Part shown: positions 1-6,095 of the stretch, one piece after another
How the letters are laid out: each line of letters begins with the position of its first letter
Numbering within the stretch: position 1 is the stretch's first letter
NCBI GenBank assembly: GCA_023379555.1
Contig: JAMCQR010000042.1
Location: 1-6,095 of the forward strand
Length of the DNA stretch: 6,095 nucleotides
Reading direction: 5' to 3'
Source: Thermoplasmatota archaeon
Lineage (GTDB): Archaea > Thermoplasmatota > Thermoplasmata > Thermoplasmatales > GCA-001856825
Program-made: the position numbers and the translations under genes
The notes under the pieces: generated by a model
Database searches by the model: none
The model's input: the letters and a program-made list of their open reading frames with translations, nothing else
What the model was told of the DNA's origin: nothing

Positions 1-1243
1 AAATATCACCAAGTATCTCATGAAGGTAAAGATAGTCACCGACGGGATAGTAGAAAAACCCGATGTGGTGGGAGCTATTTTTGGCCAGACGGAGGGCTTG
101 CTGGGTGATGAACTAGACTTAAGAGACTTGCAAAAATCAGGAAAAATAGGAAGAATAGAAGTAGATATCGAATCAAAGAACGGTAAATCTGAGGGAACTG
201 TTTACATTCCATCTGGGGTTGACCAGGTTGAGACGAGCATTGTAGCTGCTAGCTTGGAGACGATAGACAGGATCGGACCTTGCAAAGCGAAGGTAGAGGT
301 TCTTAGTGTAGAGGATGTCAGGGTAGCCAAGAGAGAGAAGGTCGTCGAGAGGGCAAAGGAGATCCTTGAGAAGATGCTTGTGAACAACAAGAATCTAGGA
401 GAAGACCTGGTCCAGACCGTAAGGAGTAAGGTGGAGAATGCTGAAATTGCGGCATATGGCCCCGACAAGCTCCCGGGAGGACCCAACTTGAACGCAAGCG
501 AATCCATTGTTGTGGTTGAGGGAAGGAACGACGTACTGAATCTTCTGAAATTCGGCATCAAGAACACGATTGCCGTTGAAGGGACAAACATATCAAAGAC
601 TATATCTGATCTCACGAGAAAGAAGACTTCCACGGCATTCCTAGATGGAGACAGAGGGGGAGACCTGATTCTGAAGGAACTACTTCAGGTCGCTGACCTT
701 GACTTTGTTGCCAGAGCGCCTAGCGGATTCGAGGTGGAAGAGCTAACATACAAACAAGTGGTGAAGGCTCTCAGGGACAAATCGCCCCTTGACCAGTACC
801 TTGCATCCCACGGAATGCAGGAAGAACTCAAGATACTCAACACTAAGACCGAGTCTGCTCCAAAAAAGAGGGAAGAGGAGGTCATACAAGTCGTTGCTAC
901 AGCAGAACCCCGACCAAATGGTTCTGCAGACAACGGACAGAAAGCTACGGGTGCAAAAGCATACATGAAAATTCTTGACGAAGCGTCTCAGGGAAAGGAA
1001 GTCAGGTTCTATGATGACGGGTGGGAACTGATAGGCAAGCTACCGCTCAACGAGGTCATAGAGAAATTCGCTTCAATCGACAAGAAATACACCAAGATTG
1101 TTACCGGAGGAATTGTTTCCCAGAGACTGCTGGATACAGCCTACACGAACGGGATCAGAGAGATCTACGGAATCAAACTTGGACACATTGCGAAGAGGCC
1201 AGCAGACATAAAGGTCGTAACCAAGGAATTCGGAAGGAATTAA
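1..1243 (+). CDS. dnaG: Archaeal DnaG primase-like Toprim protein (5' end outside window)
   Basis: Archaeal DnaG is a Toprim-fold protein with some RNA-priming activity in vitro; in several archaea it is also a stable subunit of the RNA-degrading exosome. Counting from the first ATG in the window (base 20), the N-terminal region carries the family block VGAIFGQTEGLLGDELDLRD (residues 17-36). The Toprim domain spans about residues 160-240, with the catalytic Glu in VVEGRND (E167) and the metal-binding DGDRGGD motif (D209, D211). A charged, variable linker (about 275-312) leads to a conserved C-terminal region with YDDGWELIGKLPL (331-343) and GIVSQRLLDTAY (364-375). The frame is open upstream of base 20 and encodes NITKYL from base 2, which fits the usual N-terminus of this family. 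The real start is therefore before base 1 and the ATG at 20 is internal. Length is near the usual 400-450 residues. All acidic residues are present, so it looks functional. Its promoter is outside the window. Confidence 0.95.
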   Translation, partial: NITKYLMKVKIVTDGIVEKPDVVGAIFGQTEGLLGDELDLRDLQKSGKIGRIEVDIESKNGKSEGTVYIPSGVDQVETSIVAASLETIDRIGPCKAKVEVLSVEDVRVAKREKVVERAKEILEKMLVNNKNLGEDLVQTVRSKVENAEIAAYGPDKLPGGPNLNASESIVVVEGRNDVLNLLKFGIKNTIAVEGTNISKTISDLTRKKTSTAFLDGDRGGDLILKELLQVADLDFVARAPSGFEVEELTYKQVVKALRDKSPLDQYLASHGMQEELKILNTKTESAPKKREEEVIQVVATAEPRPNGSADNGQKATGAKAYMKILDEASQGKEVRFYDDGWELIGKLPLNEVIEKFASIDKKYTKIVTGGIVSQRLLDTAYTNGIREIYGIKLGHIAKRPADIKVVTKEFGRN

Positions 1244-1267
1244 TTTAGATACAGCCTGAATAAATAG

Positions 1268-1314
1268 CATCAGCTTGATCTTTGATAAGGTCAACTGATG
1301 ATTCTCCTATTTTT
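1268..1314 (+). terminator. Stem-loop plus T-run downstream of dnaG
   Basis: Starting 25 bases after the dnaG stop, CATCAG (1268-1273) pairs with CTGATG (1295-1300) and TTGATC (1275-1280) pairs with GGTCAA (1289-1294). C1274 is bulged and there is one T-G wobble. Two more T-A pairs (1281-1282 with 1287-1288) close a TGAT tetraloop, giving 14 pairs in all. A TTTTT run follows at 1310-1314. The wobble would become an A-C mismatch in RNA of the opposite strand, so the structure favours plus-strand RNA, i.e. the dnaG transcript. Archaeal termination depends mainly on U-rich tracts, so the hairpin may instead protect the mRNA 3' end. The pairing is seen directly; the role is inferred. Confidence 0.5.
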
Positions 1315-1429
1315 CACCCAACGATCAAATAAAAGTCTGTATTTTCAGATGACATTCATATAGATTTCTATGAGACAAGAAATTTTCTAGACAATTAAAT
1401 GTGTGTCAGAAACGACAATGCGGCTCAAA

Positions 1430-1726
1430 TTACATATTTAGCATCTTTCTTGCTTCATCAGAGATCATATCCAGATTCCACTGTGGTTCCCATACGAGCT
1501 CTATATCACACTGCTTCACACCAGGGAGTTCCTCCACTCTCCTCTGTGCCTCAACAAGAATCCAGTCAGTGACAGGACAGCTTGGTGCAGTCATAGTCAT
1601 TCTGATGCTGACTTTGTCGTTATCGATGTCTAGATTGTAGATAAGACCCAGATTCACTATATCCACCCCTATCTCTGGATCACTGACAGTCTTCAATGCC
1701 TCGAATACCTCATCTTTTGATACCAT
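1430..1726 (-). CDS. MIP18/DUF59 family iron-sulfur cluster assembly protein (SufT/PaaD-like)
   Basis: A 98-residue stand-alone DUF59 domain, the normal size for the family. Members such as eukaryotic MIP18 (FAM96/Cia2), bacterial SufT and PaaD help deliver or mature Fe-S clusters on target proteins in the cytoplasm. Family hallmarks are in order: VSDPEIGVDIVNLGLIY (residues 14-30), a TMTAPSCP motif with the conserved reactive cysteine C50, and a C-terminal VWEPQWNLDMISDEARKML block (78-96). The ATG at 1726 is kept because the DPEIG motif then sits at the usual distance from the N-terminus and the region upstream is AT-rich and not coding-like. No Shine-Dalgarno sequence is seen, so a leaderless or short-leader mRNA is likely. 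It converges on dnaG across a 186-base gap. No suf genes or client enzyme are in the window, so the target is unknown. Confidence 0.93.
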   Translation of the reverse strand: MVSKDEVFEALKTVSDPEIGVDIVNLGLIYNLDIDNDKVSIRMTMTAPSCPVTDWILVEAQRRVEELPGVKQCDIELVWEPQWNLDMISDEARKMLNM

Positions 1727-1750
1727 TTCATTAAAATTGAACTAATGTAT

Positions 1751-1774
1751 TCATATTTTTTGTCTTTTTAATCT
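1751..1774 (-). promoter_or_regulatory. Possible TATA region for the DUF59 gene
   Basis: On the minus strand this AT-rich stretch reads GATTAAAAAGACAAAAAATA. TTAAAAAG (1771-1764) would place transcription start about 15 bases before the ATG, while AAAAATAT (about 1759-1752) would give a leaderless message. The stretch is much more AT-rich than the sequence further upstream. No strict TATA consensus is present, so the exact box is uncertain. Confidence 0.3.
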
Positions 1775-1779
1775 GCGCC

Positions 1780-1944
1780 TTACAACATATTTGCACAGGA
1801 CTCTCTATCAAAAATTAGACTTGGCAGCTTCAAAGGGGCAATCCAAATTCGAAGTTCCCTGGACTGTGATTCGATTTCTATCTGAATGCAGTCTGCAAAA
1901 ACCAATTCAATAACGGCCTCGGCAAAGATACACTTCAGGCCCAT
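1780..1944 (-). CDS. Possible small hypothetical protein, 54 codons
   Basis: An uninterrupted minus-strand frame runs from ATG at 1944 to TAA at 1780. It starts MGLKCIFAEAVIEL and ends DRESCANML, with alternating hydrophobic and charged stretches such as IQIEIE and LRIWIAPLKL that suggest beta strands. I do not recognise a family. Points for a real gene: the surrounding 140 bases (1821-1960) are about 46% GC, while the flanks are about 20-25% GC; a TATA-like ATATATAAATA lies about 35-40 bases upstream on the same strand; and the DUF59 gene follows 53 bases downstream in the same direction. Points against: it is short, has no Shine-Dalgarno sequence, and the frame is open only back to a stop at 1975-1977. 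It could also be a non-coding RNA or a decayed gene fragment. Confidence 0.3.
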   Translation of the reverse strand: MGLKCIFAEAVIELVFADCIQIEIESQSRELRIWIAPLKLPSLIFDRESCANML

Positions 1945-1973
1945 CCAGAGGAAGCTTTGGAGCGTGTGAACAC

Positions 1974-1988
1974 ATTATTTATATATTC
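1974..1988. promoter_or_regulatory. Archaeal TATA box of purE, possibly bidirectional
   Basis: TTTATATA at 1978-1985 is a near-perfect archaeal TATA box. Its centre is about 33 bases before the purE ATG (2015), so with the usual spacing of about 25 bases transcription would start around 2005-2010. The leader would then be roughly 5-10 bases, too short for a ribosome binding site, and none is visible. On the minus strand the same bases read ATATATAAATAA, which is also TATA-like and lies about 37 bases upstream of the possible small ORF ending at 1780. Use in the purE direction is well supported; use in the other direction is speculative. Confidence 0.65.
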
Positions 1989-2014
1989 TTATCTCACATT
2001 ACTCTACGAGCGTA

Positions 2015-2491
2015 ATGAGAAAAGTCTCAGTTGTTATGGGTAGCACAAGCGATCTGGAAACTATGAAAGACGCAATAGTCACGCTAAAGGATTTCGGAAT
2101 TGCAGTGGATTACGGAGTGTATTCAGCTCACAGATCCCCCGAAAGACTGGTAGATTATTGTTCTAACTTGAAGAAATCCGGGGTTGAAGTTGTCATAGCT
2201 GGTGCGGGAGGTGCCGCAGCGCTTCCGGGAATGATTGCTGCGCTCACCGAGCTACCTGTGATAGGAGTACCAATCATGGGCAAGACACTGAATGGGTTGG
2301 ATTCGCTCTTGAGCATTGTGCAGATGCCTCCGGGAGTACCCGTGGCAACTGTTGGCATAAACTCATCCAAGAATGCGGCTCTACTTGCAATCAGGATGAT
2401 TGCCCTCTACGACGGAGAAATCAAGGGAAAGCTTGAAGAATACATAAAGAAGCAGAAGAAGGATGCGGCAGAGAAGCAGTTGGTTCTCTGA
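2015..2491 (+). CDS. purE: PurE, N5-CAIR mutase / AIR carboxylase family, with altered active site
   Basis: PurE makes 4-carboxy-5-aminoimidazole ribonucleotide in purine synthesis, either from N5-CAIR made by PurK (class I) or from AIR and CO2 (class II). At 158 residues it matches the usual length. Visible motifs are the phosphate-binding VVMGSTSD (6-13), SAHRSPERL with the essential histidine H39, the glycine-rich loop IAGAGGAAALPGM (61-73), NGLDSLLSIVQMP (93-105) and KNAALLAIRMI (119-129). The overall pattern is class I, but the normal GGAAHLPG loop reads GGAAALPG: the histidine equivalent to E. coli H75 is A69, coded by GCG. As I recall, class II enzymes have a small residue here (NALSG or NGLGP). 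The loop before KNAALLA is also about two residues shorter than in class I. No purK is in the window. The ATG at 2015 is chosen because the MGS motif then starts at residue 8 and the TATA box spacing fits. Its stop directly abuts that of the opposing Lhr gene. Confidence 0.95.
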   Translation: MRKVSVVMGSTSDLETMKDAIVTLKDFGIAVDYGVYSAHRSPERLVDYCSNLKKSGVEVVIAGAGGAAALPGMIAALTELPVIGVPIMGKTLNGLDSLLSIVQMPPGVPVATVGINSSKNAALLAIRMIALYDGEIKGKLEEYIKKQKKDAAEKQLVL

Positions 2492-5400
2492 TCACTTGTA
2501 TTTCTTGGGTATCATCTGCTCGTACCATTTCTCAGTGACCTCATCGCTCTCAGGTCTCTCCAGTTTGATATTGATTGACTGAAGGTATTTCGAAATCCTC
2601 TTCTTCGTTTCATCCCTGAGTTCGGTAGTAATGGAGAGCTTGTTTCCTGATCTCTTCCCTTTGAAGAATATAGGATCGTACCCGTCCCTTAGAAGGACCA
2701 TCTTTCCCTGCGGTTTCCATCCGAGTATCAGGGAAACGTGCTCCATAGGGAGTGTCCTTGGCAATAACACAACATCCTCACTTCTTGTCGGAGGGGAGAA
2801 GCTCTCGTACTTCCAGGTGTACATTATCTCATCCCTGGATTTTAGTGGAAGAATTCTCTGGAATTTCCCCTGTTCCATCCCCGTTGAGAGGTAGCTCGAG
2901 ATGTAATTTCCGTTCATTGATTGGCCAAGGATATTGGACAGTATCCTTCCATTGAATATACCTAGTTCTTTTGATATTCTGTCCATTGCGGATTCGCTGT
3001 TGTCAAGAATCTGGGTGAGTTGATACCTACCTTTGTTGTCTTTGTATACTATGCACTTTTTCAACATTTCATTCAGGTAGTTCAGTGTTTGATTTATCGT
3101 AAAACAGGACCGTTCAACAATTGCTTCCCTTGAGAGAGTAGGCATTTTTCTTATAATCTCGTAGAGCTTCTTTGCATTGTCGCTGAGGGAGTTGTACTTA
3201 ATCGAAGCAAGAAGTGCAACGTTCTCCTTGCTGAGATAGCCCTGGGAGCCGTCGACCAGGTAACCTTGAACTGCCAGGTTGCTCATCACCAACTTTTCGA
3301 GATCTATGCTTCTGTCACTCTTCATCATGAGCTCAAAATTCCCCTTGTAGCCAAGTATTGAATCCAAAGCAACGACCGGATCCGAGTGCTTGTATCCATT
3401 TGTAAAGTGATGCTTCTTCACGAGGTAATGAATCATCTGCTCCTCGTCCATGGACAGGTCGTCAACGGTCGTTCCATTTACCATGAAATTTCTTACCATT
3501 GAGTAACCAATAATATCCATCTGTTCTTTTTCTGGTATCGGAAATGGAATTCTCCTGATCACCAGAGAATCGAATTTTTCTATCTTTGAAATTTCATTGA
3601 CAACTTCCATTACCTGTTCAAAATTACCCGCATAATCTCCAGTGATTTCGAAAATCTCCAGGATGCCGTTCTCTGTTGCGGTCTCAATACCCAGACGAAC
3701 AGCCCCGTCCTCAAGAAGGAAGAAAGTCATTCCTTCCCCTGTTTCACCCTCGATCCTCTCCCTGTTCATGAGGAAGAGCGGGTCCCTTGTGCTTATGACT
3801 GCCTTCTGTTTTGAAAACGCCAGATCGGTGTACAGGTATGTAGAGTGGCCACTGACCATCTTCTTGACGTTCAACTTTCCTATGTATTTTCTCACCAGCA
3901 CCCCGAAGGTCTGAACGATTTCTTCGATGCTGATCGGGCCGTAGGTTGAGATGAATTTCTCGAGGAGTTCTACAGGTTCCTGTGGTTCCACCTTTACGTT
4001 CACCGGTTTACCACCCTTCAGAACAACGTAGTTGTTCTTCATCAGTTTCTCGAAAGTGGTCTCCTCGATGTCCTCCACTCCGTACCCTCCCTTCTTTATC
4101 TGATCTGTGACGTATTTGTCCTCTCTGCTGAGCTCTTCAATCCTGTTGAGTGAGACCATCTGTGGCAGGTACTTTTCGTCGAAGAACCCCTTTATCGGCC
4201 CTGCAAAATGACCCCAAACTATGCCCTTTGAATTAATTTCCTCAGTTGAGTACCCTCTAACAGCCAGTGAATTTTCTGAGCTGGCAACGAGGTAACTATC
4301 AAAATAACTCTCACCCCTTCTCTCCAAAGACCTGTTCAACCTAATGCGTCCTATTTCTACCTCGTCTGTCGATCGTAATTTCTTCAGATCTTCTGACAGA
4401 ATGTATTGCCTGTCGACCTTCGGGAAGAATCGCCCTGAAACGATCACTTTCTTGGTGGTCTGATCTTCGATAACTTCCTCAAGTTCGTTCATTTGGCCTA
4501 TTCTGTCTACGATCTCGTTGAAGGTGAGAGGCCCGTTTTGCCACAACAACCAGAGCACTACTCTCTTCACAGATTCCACCTTCTCTGCCGTGTCGACTTT
4601 TCTGTTGTACCACTTCACCCTGTTCCCGTGTCTCAGGAAATAAGCGGTGTATGCTCTTTCCATCTTTCTAAGGACAATGAGCGCAGCCCCTGGATCGAGG
4701 TTGTTGTTCTTGGCGATCAAATTCGTGCTTTCTCCATCTTTGAAATCTAACTTATCCTCGCTCTCCTGCTTGAAGACTGATGCGAGATATGGTACGTTTT
4801 CCTTGAGCGTGTAGGTTGTTTTTCCCGTGAAAACGGGTACAATTTCCCCACTTGTAAGGTATTCGGAAACTGTCTTGAAGTAGTCTTCTGGAACATCCAC
4901 TTTCTTGAGAGGTGAAAAGGAAACGGTCGAATAGATGTCAGCAAATCCGGCCTTGCGGAGGAATTCAATGATTCCGTTATTAGAGTCCATCAGCTGCTTT
5001 GATTCCTGGTAATTCATCAGAGATTCTATGTCCACTTCGGAGCTCCCTTCCAATCCCATCTTTGCAAGGAGAGCTTCCTGCAATTCCCGGATAATTGCAC
5101 TCTTGTCCTCCATTAGCACCACATCGGTGATACCGGTGGATATTATGCCGAAACCAAACGGGCTGGGGTATCTGGTGTAATCCCTCGAAGCGACCTTTAT
5201 GTCGCCGTCCCTGATGGAAGTTAGGATCTTCTCAGAGTTTCCGAGGTCCATGACTATGCCTTCTATTTCGCGGAACGTTTCCTCTATTATCGGGAAATTT
5301 TCCATTGAAAAGAGTATGTTGAGAACCTTTTCACTTCTGAGCTGCTGTCTGGCCACAGAGACTTCTCTACCTCTGTATCTTCTAAGAACCATGAAGGAAC

Positions 5401-6095
5401 GTGTGGCGCAGTGCCTGAATCGCTGCTTGAATAGTTCGGTGGACTTGACCGCATTTCTCAGGGAGCCTCCAATTTTTATCGTTTGCAACAGGTCCTGTAT
5501 TTTCGTAACTTCGACCTTCCGGTTGAAGGTCAGCATGAAACCATCATCCGTGAGAGATATCCTAGAATTCACGGAGAAATTCCTTGAGATGTTGAACGCA
5601 ATTATCCTGCTGAGTGCGTCGTTCACCCTCCTCCCATAAGCGAAGTGGAAAATGACTGAAAACTGTCCGGCCTTGTCAATATACCCTTCGATCAACAAAC
5701 TATCGTGAGTGGGGACGCCGTAGTCCATCTGGTTTGTGATGTATGAAATGACACTCCTGACACTGTTCTCATCAGCCGCATATTCATTCTTGAGAAATTC
5801 CTCAGCGGTTCCGTTCTTCATTCTTTCTTCAAGATTCTTTCGGAATTTTCCAACTTCAATTGAAAGGTCAAAAGTTCTGGGGAGCATCTCTCCTACCCAG
5901 GATGGTACGGTCGGTTTCCTTCCAGAGGCGTCCTTTATGAAAACTTTATTCCCCCTCATTCGGAGGAATTCATATGTTCTGGCACCTAGGACGAATATGT
6001 CCCCCCTGTGAAGTTTCTCAACGAACTTCTCAGACAGAGATCCAAGGTGCCTGTTATCGACTGAGAACGCGTCGTAATCAGCTTCCTCCGGAATC
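2492..6095 (-). CDS. Lhr-family ATP-dependent helicase, C-terminal part (N-terminal motor domains outside window)
   Basis: Lhr proteins are superfamily 2 DNA translocases and 3'-5' helicases involved in DNA repair. The window holds 1200 residues up to the TGA at 2494-2492. The frame stays open to the right edge: the 45 codons before the ATG at 5959 end in GDIFVLGARTYEFLR, a conserved Lhr stretch, so that ATG is internal and the RecA domains lie beyond base 6095. Counting from M at 5959: SWVGEMLPRTFDLS (20-33) opens Lhr domain 4; the DEAD/DEAH-associated region follows, with RFRHCATRSFMVLRR (180-194) and PSPFGFGI (265-272). The canonical core ends near residue 325. About 830 further residues include three likely winged-helix units at about 464-525 (WQNGPLTFNEIVDRIG), 661-715 (STYGPISIEEIVQTFG) and 924-983 (KMPTLSREAIVERSCF). 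The 345-530 part resembles the C-terminal region of bacterial full-length Lhr (EYLTSGEIVPVF; GRFFPKVDRQYILSEDLKKL). No frameshift is seen. The helicase motifs themselves cannot be checked here. Confidence 0.9.
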   Translation of the reverse strand, partial: IPEEADYDAFSVDNRHLGSLSEKFVEKLHRGDIFVLGARTYEFLRMRGNKVFIKDASGRKPTVPSWVGEMLPRTFDLSIEVGKFRKNLEERMKNGTAEEFLKNEYAADENSVRSVISYITNQMDYGVPTHDSLLIEGYIDKAGQFSVIFHFAYGRRVNDALSRIIAFNISRNFSVNSRISLTDDGFMLTFNRKVEVTKIQDLLQTIKIGGSLRNAVKSTELFKQRFRHCATRSFMVLRRYRGREVSVARQQLRSEKVLNILFSMENFPIIEETFREIEGIVMDLGNSEKILTSIRDGDIKVASRDYTRYPSPFGFGIISTGITDVVLMEDKSAIIRELQEALLAKMGLEGSSEVDIESLMNYQESKQLMDSNNGIIEFLRKAGFADIYSTVSFSPLKKVDVPEDYFKTVSEYLTSGEIVPVFTGKTTYTLKENVPYLASVFKQESEDKLDFKDGESTNLIAKNNNLDPGAALIVLRKMERAYTAYFLRHGNRVKWYNRKVDTAEKVESVKRVVLWLLWQNGPLTFNEIVDRIGQMNELEEVIEDQTTKKVIVSGRFFPKVDRQYILSEDLKKLRSTDEVEIGRIRLNRSLERRGESYFDSYLVASSENSLAVRGYSTEEINSKGIVWGHFAGPIKGFFDEKYLPQMVSLNRIEELSREDKYVTDQIKKGGYGVEDIEETTFEKLMKNNYVVLKGGKPVNVKVEPQEPVELLEKFISTYGPISIEEIVQTFGVLVRKYIGKLNVKKMVSGHSTYLYTDLAFSKQKAVISTRDPLFLMNRERIEGETGEGMTFFLLEDGAVRLGIETATENGILEIFEITGDYAGNFEQVMEVVNEISKIEKFDSLVIRRIPFPIPEKEQMDIIGYSMVRNFMVNGTTVDDLSMDEEQMIHYLVKKHHFTNGYKHSDPVVALDSILGYKGNFELMMKSDRSIDLEKLVMSNLAVQGYLVDGSQGYLSKENVALLASIKYNSLSDNAKKLYEIIRKMPTLSREAIVERSCFTINQTLNYLNEMLKKCIVYKDNKGRYQLTQILDNSESAMDRISKELGIFNGRILSNILGQSMNGNYISSYLSTGMEQGKFQRILPLKSRDEIMYTWKYESFSPPTRSEDVVLLPRTLPMEHVSLILGWKPQGKMVLLRDGYDPIFFKGKRSGNKLSITTELRDETKKRISKYLQSINIKLERPESDEVTEKWYEQMIPKKYK

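Noticed and set aside
202..633. 143-codon minus-strand ORF opposite dnaG
   Set aside because: It lies wholly inside the conserved Toprim protein on the other strand, has a Ser/Thr/Phe-rich composition typical of antisense shadows, and shows no recognisable domain.
1298..1363. 21-codon plus-strand ORF between dnaG and the DUF59 gene
   Set aside because: It starts inside the hairpin stem, is very short, AT-driven in composition and has no ribosome binding site.
1364..1383. AT-rich hairpin ATTTCT/AGAAAT as terminator of the DUF59 gene
   Set aside because: The stem is only six AT-rich pairs and no T-run follows on the minus strand, so chance is a sufficient explanation.
1843..1862. TTCGAA resembling a tRNA T-loop
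   Set aside because: The flanking bases do not form a five-pair T-stem on either strand, and no acceptor, D or anticodon arms can be drawn around it.
1915..1941. GGCCT/AGGCC inverted repeat upstream of purE as a regulatory hairpin
   Set aside because: Five pairs around a 17-base loop, and upstream of the predicted transcription start, so it would not be in the purE mRNA. An operator role cannot be supported.
5199..5639. 146-codon plus-strand ORF opposite the helicase
   Set aside because: It is antisense to the conserved domain-4 region of Lhr, Ser/Leu-rich and without family motifs, so it is a shadow frame.
1..6095. Mobile element, CRISPR array or defence island
   Set aside because: No transposase or integrase-like product, no spaced direct repeats and no terminal inverted repeats were seen. 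All clear genes are housekeeping types.

Overview
The window looks archaeal and most likely comes from a Thermoplasmata-type euryarchaeon. The evidence is an archaeal-type DnaG (Toprim) protein, an archaeal-looking TATA box (TTTATATA) about 35 bases before purE with no Shine-Dalgarno sequence, a stand-alone MIP18/DUF59 Fe-S assembly protein and a very long Lhr-type helicase. The lineage call rests on my memory of the DnaG N-terminal pattern (NITKYL, then a KVKIVTDG-like stretch) and is an inference. Genes are tightly packed, and the gaps between them are AT-rich.

Layout. (1) Bases 1-1243, plus strand: dnaG, cut at its 5' end by the window. (2) Bases 1244-1429: a short AT-rich gap with a strong stem-loop followed by a T-run, probably the dnaG terminator. 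(3) Bases 1430-1726, minus strand: a DUF59/MIP18 family protein that converges on dnaG. (4) Bases 1727-2014: a gap holding a GC-richer island with an unannotated 54-codon minus-strand ORF (1780-1944) and, next to purE, a near-symmetric TATA element that could fire in both directions. (5) Bases 2015-2491, plus strand: purE, a class I-like protein in which the second conserved active-site histidine is alanine. (6) Bases 2492-6095, minus strand: the C-terminal two thirds or so of a giant Lhr-family helicase whose motor domains lie beyond the right edge. Its stop codon touches the purE stop codon, forming the palindrome TGATCA.

The genes do not form one pathway. They are housekeeping functions: RNA processing or priming (DnaG), Fe-S cluster maturation (DUF59), purine synthesis (PurE) and DNA repair or unwinding (Lhr). 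I see no mobile element, CRISPR array, tRNA or rRNA, and no clear multi-gene defence or biosynthetic system. The points most worth following up are the atypical PurE active site, the long C-terminal extension of the Lhr protein, and the possible small gene upstream of the DUF59 gene.
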